Shown piece after piece: positions 32,596 to 41,728 of a stretch of DNA of 43,151 bases (the first letter of the stretch is position 1; the number at the start of each line of letters is the position of its first letter). This stretch comes from Anaerolineales bacterium. Lineage in GTDB: Bacteria; Chloroflexota; Anaerolineae; Anaerolineales; UBA11858. The stretch lies in contig JAIORG010000205.1 of assembly GCA_021108255.1 (NCBI GenBank), positions 1-43,151 of the forward strand. The letters run 5' to 3'. The position numbers were made by a program, and so were the translations under genes. The notes below the pieces were generated by a model. The model made no database searches, was not told the origin of the DNA, and saw only the letters and a list, made by a program, of their open reading frames with translations.

Positions 32596-35091
32596 ATGTT
32601 AGATTTCATTTTTTGGTATTTGATGGTTACCGCGGTAGGGTGGATATCATTCCCGGTTATATTCCGCCTGGTGCCGAATTTGCCAGATCGGGGATATTCG
32701 TTCTCGAAAATCTTTGGTTTACTTCTTTGGGGATATCTGTATTGGATCCTGGGACGCCTGGGAGTAACTGCAAATAACCTGGCAGGGTTATTGTTCACTT
32801 TGTTTCTAACAGCAATCCTGGGATTTTTCGCGATCAGGAAAATTGGGGGAAGTAGGTTGAAGGAATGGATCCGCGAATATCGGACGCTGATCTTCACCAC
32901 TGAAATATTGTTCCTGCTCGCTTTTGCTGGCTGGGCTGTCATTCGATCCTTGAATCCGGAAATTAACAGCACTGAAAAACCGATGGAATTGGCATTTATC
33001 AATGCCATTCTGAATTCGGAGACATTTCCCCCTCACGATCCCTGGCTCTCCGGTTATGCGATTTCCTACTATTACTTTGGTTATATTCTGGTTGCGATGC
33101 TGGCAAAAGTTGCCGGAACGCTGGGCAGTGTGGCATTTAACCTGGGTGTTTCGTTAATCTTTGCCTTGTCTGCTGTTGGATCGTTTGGGATCTTGTTCAA
33201 TTTAACCGCATTAAAGGATAAGCGGTGGAAATCATTTTTAATGCCATCCTTGCTTGGTCCATTTTATGCCCTGATCATCAGTAATTGGGAGGGATTCCTT
33301 CATTTCCTCCATTCCCGGGGATTGTTCTGGAAAATTGATTCAACCGGTCAGTTAGTTTCTCCATTCTGGCGCTGGCTGGACATTCAGAACCTGGTATCTC
33401 CCCCGACTGAAAACCTATTTGGTCACTGGTGGTGGTGGCGGGCTTCCCGGGTTATTCAAGATTATGATTTTTCTGGCTATGGAAAAGAAGTTATCAGTGA
33501 ATTCCCGTTTTTCTCTTTCCTACTGGCTGATTTACATCCCCATGTGCTGTCTTTGCCATTTGTATTTCTGATCGGAGCTTTTGCTCTGGAGCTGTACCTG
33601 CAGCCTAGAAAGGAGACTTTCCGCTGGCTGCGTATCATCCCGCTTGAGATTTCACCCCTGTTCTTTGGTATCCTGGCCTGGCTTGTGGGAAGCATGGCAT
33701 TCCTTAATACCTGGAATTTTCCTGTGTACGTGGGTCTTCTTGCTGGAGCATATGTTTTGAGAAATAACAGGGACAGATCTGGTTGGCCGCTGGTAGATCT
33801 GCTGAAAGAATTCCTTTTCCTGGGCTTTACACTCGGTGTCACCGGAGGGTTGCTATACCTCCCCTGGTACCTTGGTTTTGCCTCCCAGGCTGGAGGAGTA
33901 ATTCCCAACGTTTTATATATCACCCATGGATCCCAGTTCTGGGTAATGTTTGGACCATTGTTGATTCCAATTTTTGCCTGGTTGATATGTACCTGGAGAC
34001 GGCGAAAAGCCGACCGGGATTTAAAAACCGGACTTATGTTATCCGGCATCCTGGTCCTGGGTTTATCTATATTTATGCTGGCACTCATTGGGTTGATGAG
34101 CTGGCTCCCCATCGAAGTTGGAGAAGATTCCCTGGTGGGTATATTCCTGGGATCTGTCGGCGCTTCTGATCTCTCTCAGGTTATGGTTGAAGGTTTTATA
34201 CGCAGGATCACAGTTCCAGGGACTTTGCTAACCCTCTTTGCCTTGTCAGTTTTGAGCTTGGGATTAGTATTCCACCGCCACAGACCGGAGGCGGCAGAAG
34301 GTGATTCAATAACAGCTTCTGCCTTACCGGATAATTTTATCTTCCTTCTTGTTTTGGGAGGGATGCTTCTGGTCCTTGTCCCAGAGTTTGTTTTCCTGAG
34401 AGATTTATTTGGATACCGGATCAACACTATATTTAAATTCTATTACCAGGCCTGGCTGTTGTGGAGTACCGTTGCAGCTTATGGGACAATAACCCTCTTC
34501 CGAAATCTTAAATCCCCGCCCCGGTACGTTGTGTTCTTTGGGCTGGCGCTCTCAATGATAATGGCTTTGTTTTACCCGATCATCAGCCTTCAATCCAAGA
34601 CCAACAACTTTTACCGGGAGGGAGGTTTGACTCTGGATGGTTTTTACCTTTATTCAGCTGCTGATGCAGAAGCAGTGGAGTGGCTCCGGGAGGCACCCCC
34701 GGGTGTGATTGCTGAAGCTGTGGGAAGGAGTTATTACTCATCCGATGCTCGCATGGCTACTTACAGCGGTAAACCGAACGTACTCGGGTGGGATTTCCAC
34801 GAAATCCAATGGCGGGGAGGCAGTGAGCTGGTCATACCTAGAAAAGAAGATATGTCTGTCCTCTACTGCACCCATAATTGGGATACCGCGAAAGCGATAT
34901 TGGAAAAATATCAAGTAAGTTATCTTGTTGTGGGAGATGTAGAATACACTATTTATGAACCCGGAAAAGACTTTTGCCCAAATGGTTTGATTGAGGAAAA
35001 GTTCATTAAAAATATGATCACTGTCTATCGTAATGAGCGGCTGTCCATATATGCGCCCGGGGGGCTCCCTGGTTTGCCGGATCGACAATAA
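32596..35091 (+). CDS. Chlor_Arch_YYY (DUF2298) membrane protein
   Basis: This 831-residue protein of about 16-18 hydrophobic helices is a single YYY domain from end to end. It lines up with the C-terminal half of the preceding 1603-residue protein: EKPMELAFINAIL near 127, SYYYFGYIL (YYYxG), EFPFFSFLLADLHPHV near 301, NTIFKFYYQAW near 610, and LTLDGFYLY and KPNVLGWDFHEIQW near the end. The conserved acidic and histidine residues of DLHPH lie in an outer loop and could be catalytic. Family length is 700-900 residues, so it is complete. Function unknown; envelope glycan assembly is the best guess from context. Confidence 0.85.
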   Translation: MLDFIFWYLMVTAVGWISFPVIFRLVPNLPDRGYSFSKIFGLLLWGYLYWILGRLGVTANNLAGLLFTLFLTAILGFFAIRKIGGSRLKEWIREYRTLIFTTEILFLLAFAGWAVIRSLNPEINSTEKPMELAFINAILNSETFPPHDPWLSGYAISYYYFGYILVAMLAKVAGTLGSVAFNLGVSLIFALSAVGSFGILFNLTALKDKRWKSFLMPSLLGPFYALIISNWEGFLHFLHSRGLFWKIDSTGQLVSPFWRWLDIQNLVSPPTENLFGHWWWWRASRVIQDYDFSGYGKEVISEFPFFSFLLADLHPHVLSLPFVFLIGAFALELYLQPRKETFRWLRIIPLEISPLFFGILAWLVGSMAFLNTWNFPVYVGLLAGAYVLRNNRDRSGWPLVDLLKEFLFLGFTLGVTGGLLYLPWYLGFASQAGGVIPNVLYITHGSQFWVMFGPLLIPIFAWLICTWRRRKADRDLKTGLMLSGILVLGLSIFMLALIGLMSWLPIEVGEDSLVGIFLGSVGASDLSQVMVEGFIRRITVPGTLLTLFALSVLSLGLVFHRHRPEAAEGDSITASALPDNFIFLLVLGGMLLVLVPEFVFLRDLFGYRINTIFKFYYQAWLLWSTVAAYGTITLFRNLKSPPRYVVFFGLALSMIMALFYPIISLQSKTNNFYREGGLTLDGFYLYSAADAEAVEWLREAPPGVIAEAVGRSYYSSDARMATYSGKPNVLGWDFHEIQWRGGSELVIPRKEDMSVLYCTHNWDTAKAILEKYQVSYLVVGDVEYTIYEPGKDFCPNGLIEEKFIKNMITVYRNERLSIYAPGGLPGLPDRQ

Positions 35092-35108
35092 TATTTATTT
35101 GCAGTAGT

Positions 35109-36854
35109 ATGTCAGATGAGATAGGTATGAAAAACCAAACAAAAATCACAACAGAGTTATTTCTCTATGGGCTGATCTTTATCCTGGCCGCAGCGCTGCG
35201 CTTAGTACTCCTTGGAAAGACACCGCTGGTAGAAACTGAGGCGTCCTGGGCTTACCAGGCCTGGCAGATCTGGCAAGGGGAATCCATTCGTCCCGGCTCC
35301 CTGGTAAGCTATCTGTCCATCACAGAAGCGCTGTTTTCTATTTTCGGCAGTGGAGATATTATTGCCCGGGTCTGGCCGGCCCTTGCTGGCAGTTCGATCA
35401 TTTGGGTCGCATTTATCATCCGGGATCGCCTGGGACGGATTCCTGCCCTGATCCTGGCTGCTGGTTTGGCGATAGACCCTGCGCTGGTTTCCTTATCCCG
35501 ATTTGCTGGAAGCCCTGTTCCCGCCCTGGTTTTTATCCTGCTGGCAGTTGTAACTTTTCATCACCACAAGTTTAAGTGGTCTCTGATATTTTTGTTTTTA
35601 GGGTTCTTTTCAGGACCCTCGTTTTGGATGGGTGCCGTGGTGCTGGGAACCACTCTGTTGCTCAGCAATACCCTTAAAATCCTGGATGCAAAACAGTATT
35701 TCCTGACAAGGTTTTTGGATATCAAAAAGGACCGGAATTCTTCTTTACCAGGGGCCTGGGAATTTTTCCTGCCAGCGCTGGTTGTAGTTGGTGTTGGATC
35801 ATTTTTCTTTTCGCAGTTTCAAGGACTCAGTGCCTGGATCACAGCGCTGCCAGAATTCCTGTCGGGTTGGATTTCGCCATCCGGGGTCAGCCCTTATAAA
35901 ATGTTGGCGGCTCTGGGTGTCAGTAATCCCCTGATCGTCATCTTTGGAGGATTGGGTTTCGTTTCAGCCTGGAAGAATAATGACCGGATAGGGAAAATCA
36001 GCGCCCTTTGGTTTGGCGTTTCCTTGTTGTTAGTGCTGATTTATCCGGGGAGGCAGACAGCTGATCTGATCTGGGTAGTGTTTCCTCTCTGGGCAGGCGC
36101 GGCAAAAGAGCTGGCCAGAATTGGGCAAGCTGTTGAATTCTCCTGGGTCACAAATACCCTATCCGGGATGATCGCAGTATTATTTATGCTCAATTGGCTG
36201 ACGTTTACCGGGATGATAAACCAGCAGGGAAATCAAAAAGCAATTCTTCTGCAATGGGGTTTGATTGCTGCCTCCATAGCCTTAGGGCTGCTGGTGATGA
36301 CAATTGTTGCCTCCGAATGGGGCTGGCCGTCTGCAAAAAAAGGTTTGGTTGTCGGACTGAGTGGAGCCTTAGGTATCTATTTGCTTTCCGCCCTGGCGCA
36401 AGGAGCCTATTTGCAGGTAGGTAATCCTCATTCTCTATGGACAGAAGGATCCGGTTCAGGACAGATCGATCTGCTGCTGGATACGATAGCAGAGGTTAGC
36501 GTAGCTGAAACAGGTCGACAGGATAGCATTCAAGGTGCCGTTATCCAGGGAAATTCATCACTGAAATGGGCTCTCCGGGATCTTAAAGAATTTGAGTTTT
36601 TGGAAGTATATAATCCAGAAATAGCAGCCCCGATTTTGATTACTAATGAAATTGATAACCTTCAGGTGCCGTTTGCTTTTTATCGCGGTCAAGATTTTGT
36701 GATCGCCACCAATCCTGTAGGGAATGCTGTTTTTCCGGAAGATTGGATTAGCTGGATTGCATTTCGCGATGGGCCCATTGAAACAGAAAAAATAATCCTC
36801 TGGGTTCGGCACGATATTCTGCCCGGGGAAAAATATCCAACTGGCGAGAATTAA
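35109..36854 (+). CDS. GT-C-like membrane protein (Agl23/GT39-like)
   Basis: This 581-residue polytopic protein has about 12 hydrophobic helices and a soluble C-terminal region of about 110 residues. Its N-terminal third (ALRLVLLGKTPLVETEAS, then SGDIIARVWPALAGSS) follows the layout of GT39/GT83 enzymes and of the flippase-associated Agl23-type proteins that accompany YYY proteins. The acidic pair expected in the first outer loop (DE in most relatives) reads TE here. It begins 17 bases after the YYY protein; ATG 35109 or ATG 35127 are both possible starts. It ends the glycan cluster before cmk. Activity is uncertain. Confidence 0.75.
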   Translation: MSDEIGMKNQTKITTELFLYGLIFILAAALRLVLLGKTPLVETEASWAYQAWQIWQGESIRPGSLVSYLSITEALFSIFGSGDIIARVWPALAGSSIIWVAFIIRDRLGRIPALILAAGLAIDPALVSLSRFAGSPVPALVFILLAVVTFHHHKFKWSLIFLFLGFFSGPSFWMGAVVLGTTLLLSNTLKILDAKQYFLTRFLDIKKDRNSSLPGAWEFFLPALVVVGVGSFFFSQFQGLSAWITALPEFLSGWISPSGVSPYKMLAALGVSNPLIVIFGGLGFVSAWKNNDRIGKISALWFGVSLLLVLIYPGRQTADLIWVVFPLWAGAAKELARIGQAVEFSWVTNTLSGMIAVLFMLNWLTFTGMINQQGNQKAILLQWGLIAASIALGLLVMTIVASEWGWPSAKKGLVVGLSGALGIYLLSALAQGAYLQVGNPHSLWTEGSGSGQIDLLLDTIAEVSVAETGRQDSIQGAVIQGNSSLKWALRDLKEFEFLEVYNPEIAAPILITNEIDNLQVPFAFYRGQDFVIATNPVGNAVFPEDWISWIAFRDGPIETEKIILWVRHDILPGEKYPTGEN

Positions 36855-36923
36855 TTTGTTGTTGGGAAGTAAAATGCTCGGTTGTCTAGAATCCTGAGTG
36901 TTTTAATGGTTTGAGGAGAGGGA

Positions 36924-37613
36924 ATGAGTTATCCGAAAATAGTAGCAATTGACGGACCTGCAGCATCTGGAAAAACTACTATAGCTAACCAGTTGGCAGA
37001 GCGGTGGAAGTATCTTTTTTTTGATACAGGAGTGATGTACCGGGCAGTGACCTGGCTTGCCCTGGAGAAACAAATACCCATTAAGGATGAACCTGCAGTC
37101 TCAGCATTGGCAGAAAAAATTCAGATTGATATTGAGCCTTCCTCAAAGGATGATGGTCGGGAATATGATGTTCTGGTAGATGGTGTTGATGTAACCTGGC
37201 ATCTCCGGAGCCCCAAAGTAGATGCAAAAGTATCCAAAGTTTCCGCGTATCCCGCAGTACGAAAAGCGCTCACCAAACAGCAGCGCCGGATCGGGTTGCG
37301 CGGCAAAGTAATTATGGTGGGCAGGGACATCGGGACGGTTGTCCTGCCGGAAGCCGATTTAAAAATATTTCTAGATGCAGATGTCGATGAACGAGCGAGA
37401 CGGCGTTTTAATCAACGGGTTGATCGCGGTGAACGGGTAGAATTCTCAAAAATCCTGAAGAAATTAAAGAAGCGAGATAAAATAGACTCAACCCGGGAAA
37501 TTGCGCCGTTATGCGCAGCCTCAGACGCTGTTGTAATAAACACTGACACGCTGTCGGTGATTGATGTTTTATCCGAGATTGAGAAATATGCCCAAGAGTC
37601 AATAAAGGATTAA
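36924..37613 (+). CDS. cmk: Cytidylate kinase
   Basis: This 229-residue kinase makes CDP from CMP. The P loop is DGPAASGKTT (residues 8-17), GVMYRAVTWLAL follows, and GRDIGTVVLPEADLKIFLDA and ERARRRF form the lid and acceptor region. Length and order are normal for bacterial Cmk. GAGGAG precedes ATG 36924. Only one base separates it from plsC, a common pairing. Confidence 0.95.
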   Translation: MSYPKIVAIDGPAASGKTTIANQLAERWKYLFFDTGVMYRAVTWLALEKQIPIKDEPAVSALAEKIQIDIEPSSKDDGREYDVLVDGVDVTWHLRSPKVDAKVSKVSAYPAVRKALTKQQRRIGLRGKVIMVGRDIGTVVLPEADLKIFLDADVDERARRRFNQRVDRGERVEFSKILKKLKKRDKIDSTREIAPLCAASDAVVINTDTLSVIDVLSEIEKYAQESIKD

Positions 37614-37614
37614 T

Positions 37615-38325
37615 ATGGAAGATCAATACCGTGTTCCCTTGCATATCCGAATTAACCGCAGATTTTTGCGATTGGTTTTCCGGGGGTTATTCCGTTTACT
37701 GGGAAAAGTGGAGCTGTTTGGGATGGATAAAATACCTGAACATAATAAGTACGTGCTCGCGTTTAACCATGTCTCCCTGGTTGAAATTCCGTTTATTGGG
37801 GCTTTCTGGCCGACAATTGTTGAAATTATCGGGGCAACAGTTGTTTGGGGCCGTCCTGGTGTGGCGATAGTTGCTCGTATGTGGGAAGGGATCCAGGTTA
37901 AGAGAACTGAATTTGACCGCGAAGTGTTTAGGAAAGTTAATATGGTAATCGATGCTGGATTTCCCCTGATGATCTCACCAGAGGGAACGCGATCTCATAC
38001 GCCCGGGTTAGCCCGAGGAAAGCCTGGCATTGCTTATATCATTGATAAAGCCAAGGTGCCGGTCCTGCCAGTGGCTGTTGTTGGAAACACAATTGACTTT
38101 TTACGCCAGGGAATTCGGGGAAAAAGACCAACCATCCAGATGTTTGTGGGTGACATGATTTATCTGCCTCCATTGACCGGAAGAGGGGTAGAACGCCGGA
38201 ATATGCGTCAACAGAATACGGATATAATCATGGCTCGAATTGCAGAGATGCTGCCTGAATCGTATCAGGGTGTGTACTCTGATTATGAGAAAATTCTGGC
38301 TGGCGACCCTGTTAATTTTGGGTAA
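37615..38325 (+). CDS. plsC: 1-acylglycerol-3-phosphate acyltransferase family (PlsC-like)
   Basis: This 236-residue protein belongs to the PlsC family, which acylates lysophosphatidic acid at the inner face of the membrane. Motif I reads NHVSLVEIP, so the catalytic H-x4-D is H-x4-E. Motif II is weakly visible in the GIQVKRTEFDRE region, motif III is SPEGTRSHTPG, and KVPVLPVAVVGN is the last motif. The change of the catalytic acid from Asp to Glu is conservative in charge but unusual. It starts 1 base after cmk. Either a lysophosphatidic acid acyltransferase with a changed dyad or a related acyltransferase. Confidence 0.85.
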   Translation: MEDQYRVPLHIRINRRFLRLVFRGLFRLLGKVELFGMDKIPEHNKYVLAFNHVSLVEIPFIGAFWPTIVEIIGATVVWGRPGVAIVARMWEGIQVKRTEFDREVFRKVNMVIDAGFPLMISPEGTRSHTPGLARGKPGIAYIIDKAKVPVLPVAVVGNTIDFLRQGIRGKRPTIQMFVGDMIYLPPLTGRGVERRNMRQQNTDIIMARIAEMLPESYQGVYSDYEKILAGDPVNFG

Positions 38326-38384
38326 TACCTTTCTGGTTTGTTATCTCTAGGGCTGGGTCAGGGGGATTTGTGAAACTTGAACCA

Positions 38385-38393
38385 TGCTATAAT
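38385..38393 (+). promoter_or_regulatory. Extended -10 promoter of the sensor kinase
   Basis: TGCTATAAT is a perfect extended -10. No good -35 is seen. Transcription would start near 38400, which argues that the coding start is the ATG pair at 38437/38440 and not a TTG at 38377 inside the promoter. Confidence 0.6.
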
Positions 38394-38436
38394 CGAGTAT
38401 AGACTCAAAGCAGCCGGTTTCGACCTAATTCAGGAA

Positions 38437-39384
38437 ATGATGTCGTTCATACTCACCTTATTTAATTCACCTGCATATATTATCTGGCCGGTTGACAGGT
38501 TGGGTATTTCAGCATTTGCTGTAATGGCTGCGGGCATCATATTTGGCAATTGGCATTGGCGGGATTATCAGCGGGAAATGAAAGAACGCCAATGGTTCCT
38601 GTTTGGTATTTTATTAACCCTTGCACCTTTTACGGCTCTATTCCTCGGTTTCAACTTGCCCCAATGGGGAGCAATTCCCCTGCCTGAGCTGTCCTTGGAA
38701 CCCTCTGGTGGGACATTGATGATTCTGGTTGCCCTTCCAGTTGTAATATCCGGCTGGGTACTGGGTCCCATCAGTGCCTCCTTGATCGGATTGGTGTCCG
38801 GGATATGTTTAGCTTATTGGGATACCCATTCCCCCTATACAATTATTGAATTTGTCGCTTTTTCCCTGCTGGTTTCAGTTGCAATCCGTCAGCGGTATAG
38901 GACAGCTGTTTTCAGTATTCTCAGACGTCCCTTCCTGGCGACCCTGCTGATTGCCTGTGTCCATTATCTGTTAAACATCGTCGGTTCTTTCTTCTGGGCA
39001 TCTGGATCAATTGTAGAAAAAATTGATTTTGCTATATCCAATTCCAGTGTGGGAGTGGTTGCTCTGGCAGGAAGTTTCGCCTTGGCGGGTTTAGTCGCTG
39101 AATTTGCCCTGGTGGCTCTGCCGCGAGTAGACGGGATCAAACATAAACTGAAACCTTCCCCGTCAGAGAGCAGCATAAAAGTCCGTTTCCTGAATTATGT
39201 TGTTTCTTTAACCCTGGTCCTGGTTTTAGTTTTGCTTTTAGTAAATTGGTTTGTTGCAGGGCGATCCGCAGAGAAGATGGTCCAGCTGCAGATGGAGAAT
39301 ATAGCACGAACGACAACTAATAAAATTCCATTTTTCTTCAATACCGGACAAAGCCTAATCGTCAGGAGGAATGACTGTCCCTGA
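38437..39384 (+). CDS. Sensor histidine kinase, N-terminal membrane part (before frame change)
   Basis: These 315 residues contain about eight hydrophobic helices (including AVMAAGIIFGNW, FLFGILLTLAPFTALFL and VVSLTLVLVLVLLLVNWFV). After the last helix the first 30-40 residues of an outer sensor domain follow (NIARTTTNKIPFFFNTGQSL), and the frame then stops at a TGA. The sensor domain continues without a break in the +1 frame from 39383, so this is the front of a kinase of about 1096 residues rather than a separate protein. Start taken as ATG 38437 (ATG 38440 equally possible), after AGGA and 37 bases past the predicted transcription start. Confidence 0.7.
   Translation: MMSFILTLFNSPAYIIWPVDRLGISAFAVMAAGIIFGNWHWRDYQREMKERQWFLFGILLTLAPFTALFLGFNLPQWGAIPLPELSLEPSGGTLMILVALPVVISGWVLGPISASLIGLVSGICLAYWDTHSPYTIIEFVAFSLLVSVAIRQRYRTAVFSILRRPFLATLLIACVHYLLNIVGSFFWASGSIVEKIDFAISNSSVGVVALAGSFALAGLVAEFALVALPRVDGIKHKLKPSPSESSIKVRFLNYVVSLTLVLVLVLLLVNWFVAGRSAEKMVQLQMENIARTTTNKIPFFFNTGQSLIVRRNDCP
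39364..39384 (+). other. Frame-change site in the sensor kinase gene (SD-like element, CCC-TGA)
   Basis: In the first frame the end reads AGG-AGG-AAT-GAC-TGT-CCC-TGA. A shift of one base forward at CCC (re-pairing with CCT) would continue with GAA and the second frame. AGGAGG lies 9 bases before CCC. A codon prone to slip before a UGA with an SD-like element upstream resembles the release-factor-2 frameshift site, but there the spacing is 3 bases. A simple one-base deletion or sequencing error is the main alternative. Confidence 0.5.
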
Positions 39385-41728
39385 AGATCTGGATTTGATA
39401 TTAAAACGAAATTTTAGGTCCATTCCGTTTTTCTCTCAATTATTTGTATTTGACAGCAATCACGAGCAGATTGGTGCCTATCCGGACCAGGAAGTACCGG
39501 AAACAGCATTTACAACGGAATTCTATTCCGGGTTGGGATCGGCATTGAACGGGGTGCCAGTCCAGGTTTATGTTTCACCTCCCTCTGGAATCGGGAACAA
39601 AACAGTGATTACCTTTATGGGGAGCATTCCAGCTGAGGAAGGTTTGCCGGGAGGTGTGCTGGTTGGATTAGCTGATCTGGAATCCAATCCTTTTACCCAG
39701 CCAATTCTCAGTGATCTGGTGGGGATCAACGATTTGGGAGGGGTAGGGTATTTGCTTGACGAACAAGGACGGGTTTTATATTCTTCAGAAGAAACCCTGT
39801 TTGGTTTGTATTTCCCTAGTTTTGAACTTACTCCCGATGAGGTGTTTTCCAAACAAACCACGGCTGATGGTGCCCGACAGTTGGTTTATATCCGCTCGGC
39901 CTTAGGCCGTCCCTGGACGGTGATGCTGACCATTCCAGCTGTAAGAGCACAACAACTAGCTCTCGATCTGGCTGCACCGCTCTCCGGTGTTGTTTTATTA
40001 ATAACTGTTCTTACCATGGCTGTGATGTATATTGGATTAAGCTCAGTAGCTGATTCGCTACATGTTCTCACTGAAGAAGCTAACCGGATTGCAAAAGGCG
40101 AACTGGATCACCCGCTGCGTATGACCCGGCGTGTTGATGAGGTTGGCCAACTCCGGCGGGCATTTGAAAAAATGCGGCGCAGTTTAAAAAACCGTATGGT
40201 AGAGCTAAACCGGCTGTTGAACGTCAGCCAGGGAGTTGCTTCATCTCTGGAGATGGCAGATGCTGTCGACACGATTTTGAGTTCCGCCTTAGAAATCGGA
40301 GCATGTTCTGCCAGGATAGTTCTGGATGCGGATATTCTTCCTGAGCATTTCTCGGAAAATGCCGAAATGACCTGTATCGGCAGCGGTGAAGATACTGCCG
40401 CTTTCTGTTATCTGGATTCACAGATACTGGAAATAGCCCGCAGCCGGTCCCCGGTTATGCTGACCAACCCTGCCCGGATGCCTTTGCTAGATCTGAATGA
40501 AAATGATCCTGTCCCAGGCGCAATTTTGATAGTTGCCCTGCAGCATGAACAGCAGTATTACGGCGCTATCTGGCTGGCCTACCTGGAACCCCATAATTTC
40601 CTAGACAGTGAGGTTCGATATATTGTCACTCTGGCAGGGCAGGCTGCCCTGGCCGCTGCTAACTCCTCCCTCTTCGGCCGGGCTGAGATCGGACGCAAGC
40701 GGTTGGCAGCTATTCTAGCTTCCACCCCGGATCCGATCCTTGTGTTGGATCACCAGGATAAGTTATTGTTAACTAACCCGGTAGCCGCGGAGCTATTGGG
40801 ACTGGAAGAGGAACTTGGTATCGGGGATAAGATTGAGCAAGTTACTACTCATCAGGAATTAATTGAACTGTTGAATACAACCTCCCCTGGAAAGATTTCA
40901 AAAGAAGTAAAATTGGAAGATGGAAGAGTGTTCCTGGCAACCGCATCGCCTGTGATTTCCGGGGAACACCAATTAGGCCGGGTCTGTGTTTTACGTGACA
41001 TCTCCCAGCATAAAGAAATGGATGAGTTGAAATCGGATTTTGTGTCTACAGTAAGTCATGATTTGCGCTCCCCGCTGACATTAATGCGCGGTTATGCAAC
41101 CATGCTGGAAATGGTAGGAGAACTTAACGAACAGCAGCAGAACTATGTTCATAAAATTATTACCGGCGTGGAAAGCATGTCGCACCTGGTTCAAAATTTG
41201 TTGGATTTGGGTAGAATTGAAGCCGAAGTAGGCTTGAAATTGGATATGGTTTCCGCGCCTGATGTCATATCCGAGGTAACAGACTCATTTAAGATCCGGG
41301 CCAGCCAGAAAAAAATCACCATCCATGTTTCTCAACCCAATCAGACTATCCCATTTATCTCAGCTGATAAAGCGCTGCTTCAGCAGGCCTTGCGTAACCT
41401 GGTGGATAATGCGCTTAACTTTAATCAACAGAAAGGAGAGGTCTGGGTCCGATATAAAATGGAAGATGGTCGGATCATTTTTGAGGTAGAGGATACCGGA
41501 ATAGGAATCTCCCCGGTGGACCAGCAGCGGTTATTCGAGCAGTTTTATCGGGTTGAAAGTCGGGAGAAGGACAAACAGGGTGGTACCGGCCTTGGTCTGG
41601 CAATCGTTAAATCAATCGCAGAACGTCATGGTGGAGCAGCCTGGGTGGAGAGTGAGCTGGGGTCCGGCAGCACTTTTTACCTGGCAGTGCCGATCCGTCA
41701 ACCTGAGAGAAAAAGCAAAGCCGAATAA
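39371..41728 (+). CDS. Sensor histidine kinase, sensor/HAMP/GAF/PAS/kinase part (after frame change)
   Basis: This frame codes for the rest of the kinase; an ATG at 39371 lies in the overlap, but its AGGAGG is only 1 base away, too close for normal initiation. Residues about 1-195 are the remaining outer Cache-like sensor domain. A transmembrane helix lies at about 198-222, HAMP at 225-275, a GAF-like domain at 290-430 (motif-poor), and PAS at 445-545 (LASTPDPILVLD). HisKA carries SHDLRSPLTL with the phosphorylated His at 563, and the ATPase domain has DNALNF, EDTGIGIS and GGTGLGLAIVKS. All catalytic boxes are intact. No response regulator gene lies beside it, so its partner is elsewhere. Confidence 0.85.
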   Translation: MTVPEDLDLILKRNFRSIPFFSQLFVFDSNHEQIGAYPDQEVPETAFTTEFYSGLGSALNGVPVQVYVSPPSGIGNKTVITFMGSIPAEEGLPGGVLVGLADLESNPFTQPILSDLVGINDLGGVGYLLDEQGRVLYSSEETLFGLYFPSFELTPDEVFSKQTTADGARQLVYIRSALGRPWTVMLTIPAVRAQQLALDLAAPLSGVVLLITVLTMAVMYIGLSSVADSLHVLTEEANRIAKGELDHPLRMTRRVDEVGQLRRAFEKMRRSLKNRMVELNRLLNVSQGVASSLEMADAVDTILSSALEIGACSARIVLDADILPEHFSENAEMTCIGSGEDTAAFCYLDSQILEIARSRSPVMLTNPARMPLLDLNENDPVPGAILIVALQHEQQYYGAIWLAYLEPHNFLDSEVRYIVTLAGQAALAAANSSLFGRAEIGRKRLAAILASTPDPILVLDHQDKLLLTNPVAAELLGLEEELGIGDKIEQVTTHQELIELLNTTSPGKISKEVKLEDGRVFLATASPVISGEHQLGRVCVLRDISQHKEMDELKSDFVSTVSHDLRSPLTLMRGYATMLEMVGELNEQQQNYVHKIITGVESMSHLVQNLLDLGRIEAEVGLKLDMVSAPDVISEVTDSFKIRASQKKITIHVSQPNQTIPFISADKALLQQALRNLVDNALNFNQQKGEVWVRYKMEDGRIIFEVEDTGIGISPVDQQRLFEQFYRVESREKDKQGGTGLGLAIVKSIAERHGGAAWVESELGSGSTFYLAVPIRQPERKSKAE

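Noticed and set aside
34709-34918. Short alternative open frames in the YYY gene region
   Set aside because: Shadows of the long membrane proteins without start signals.
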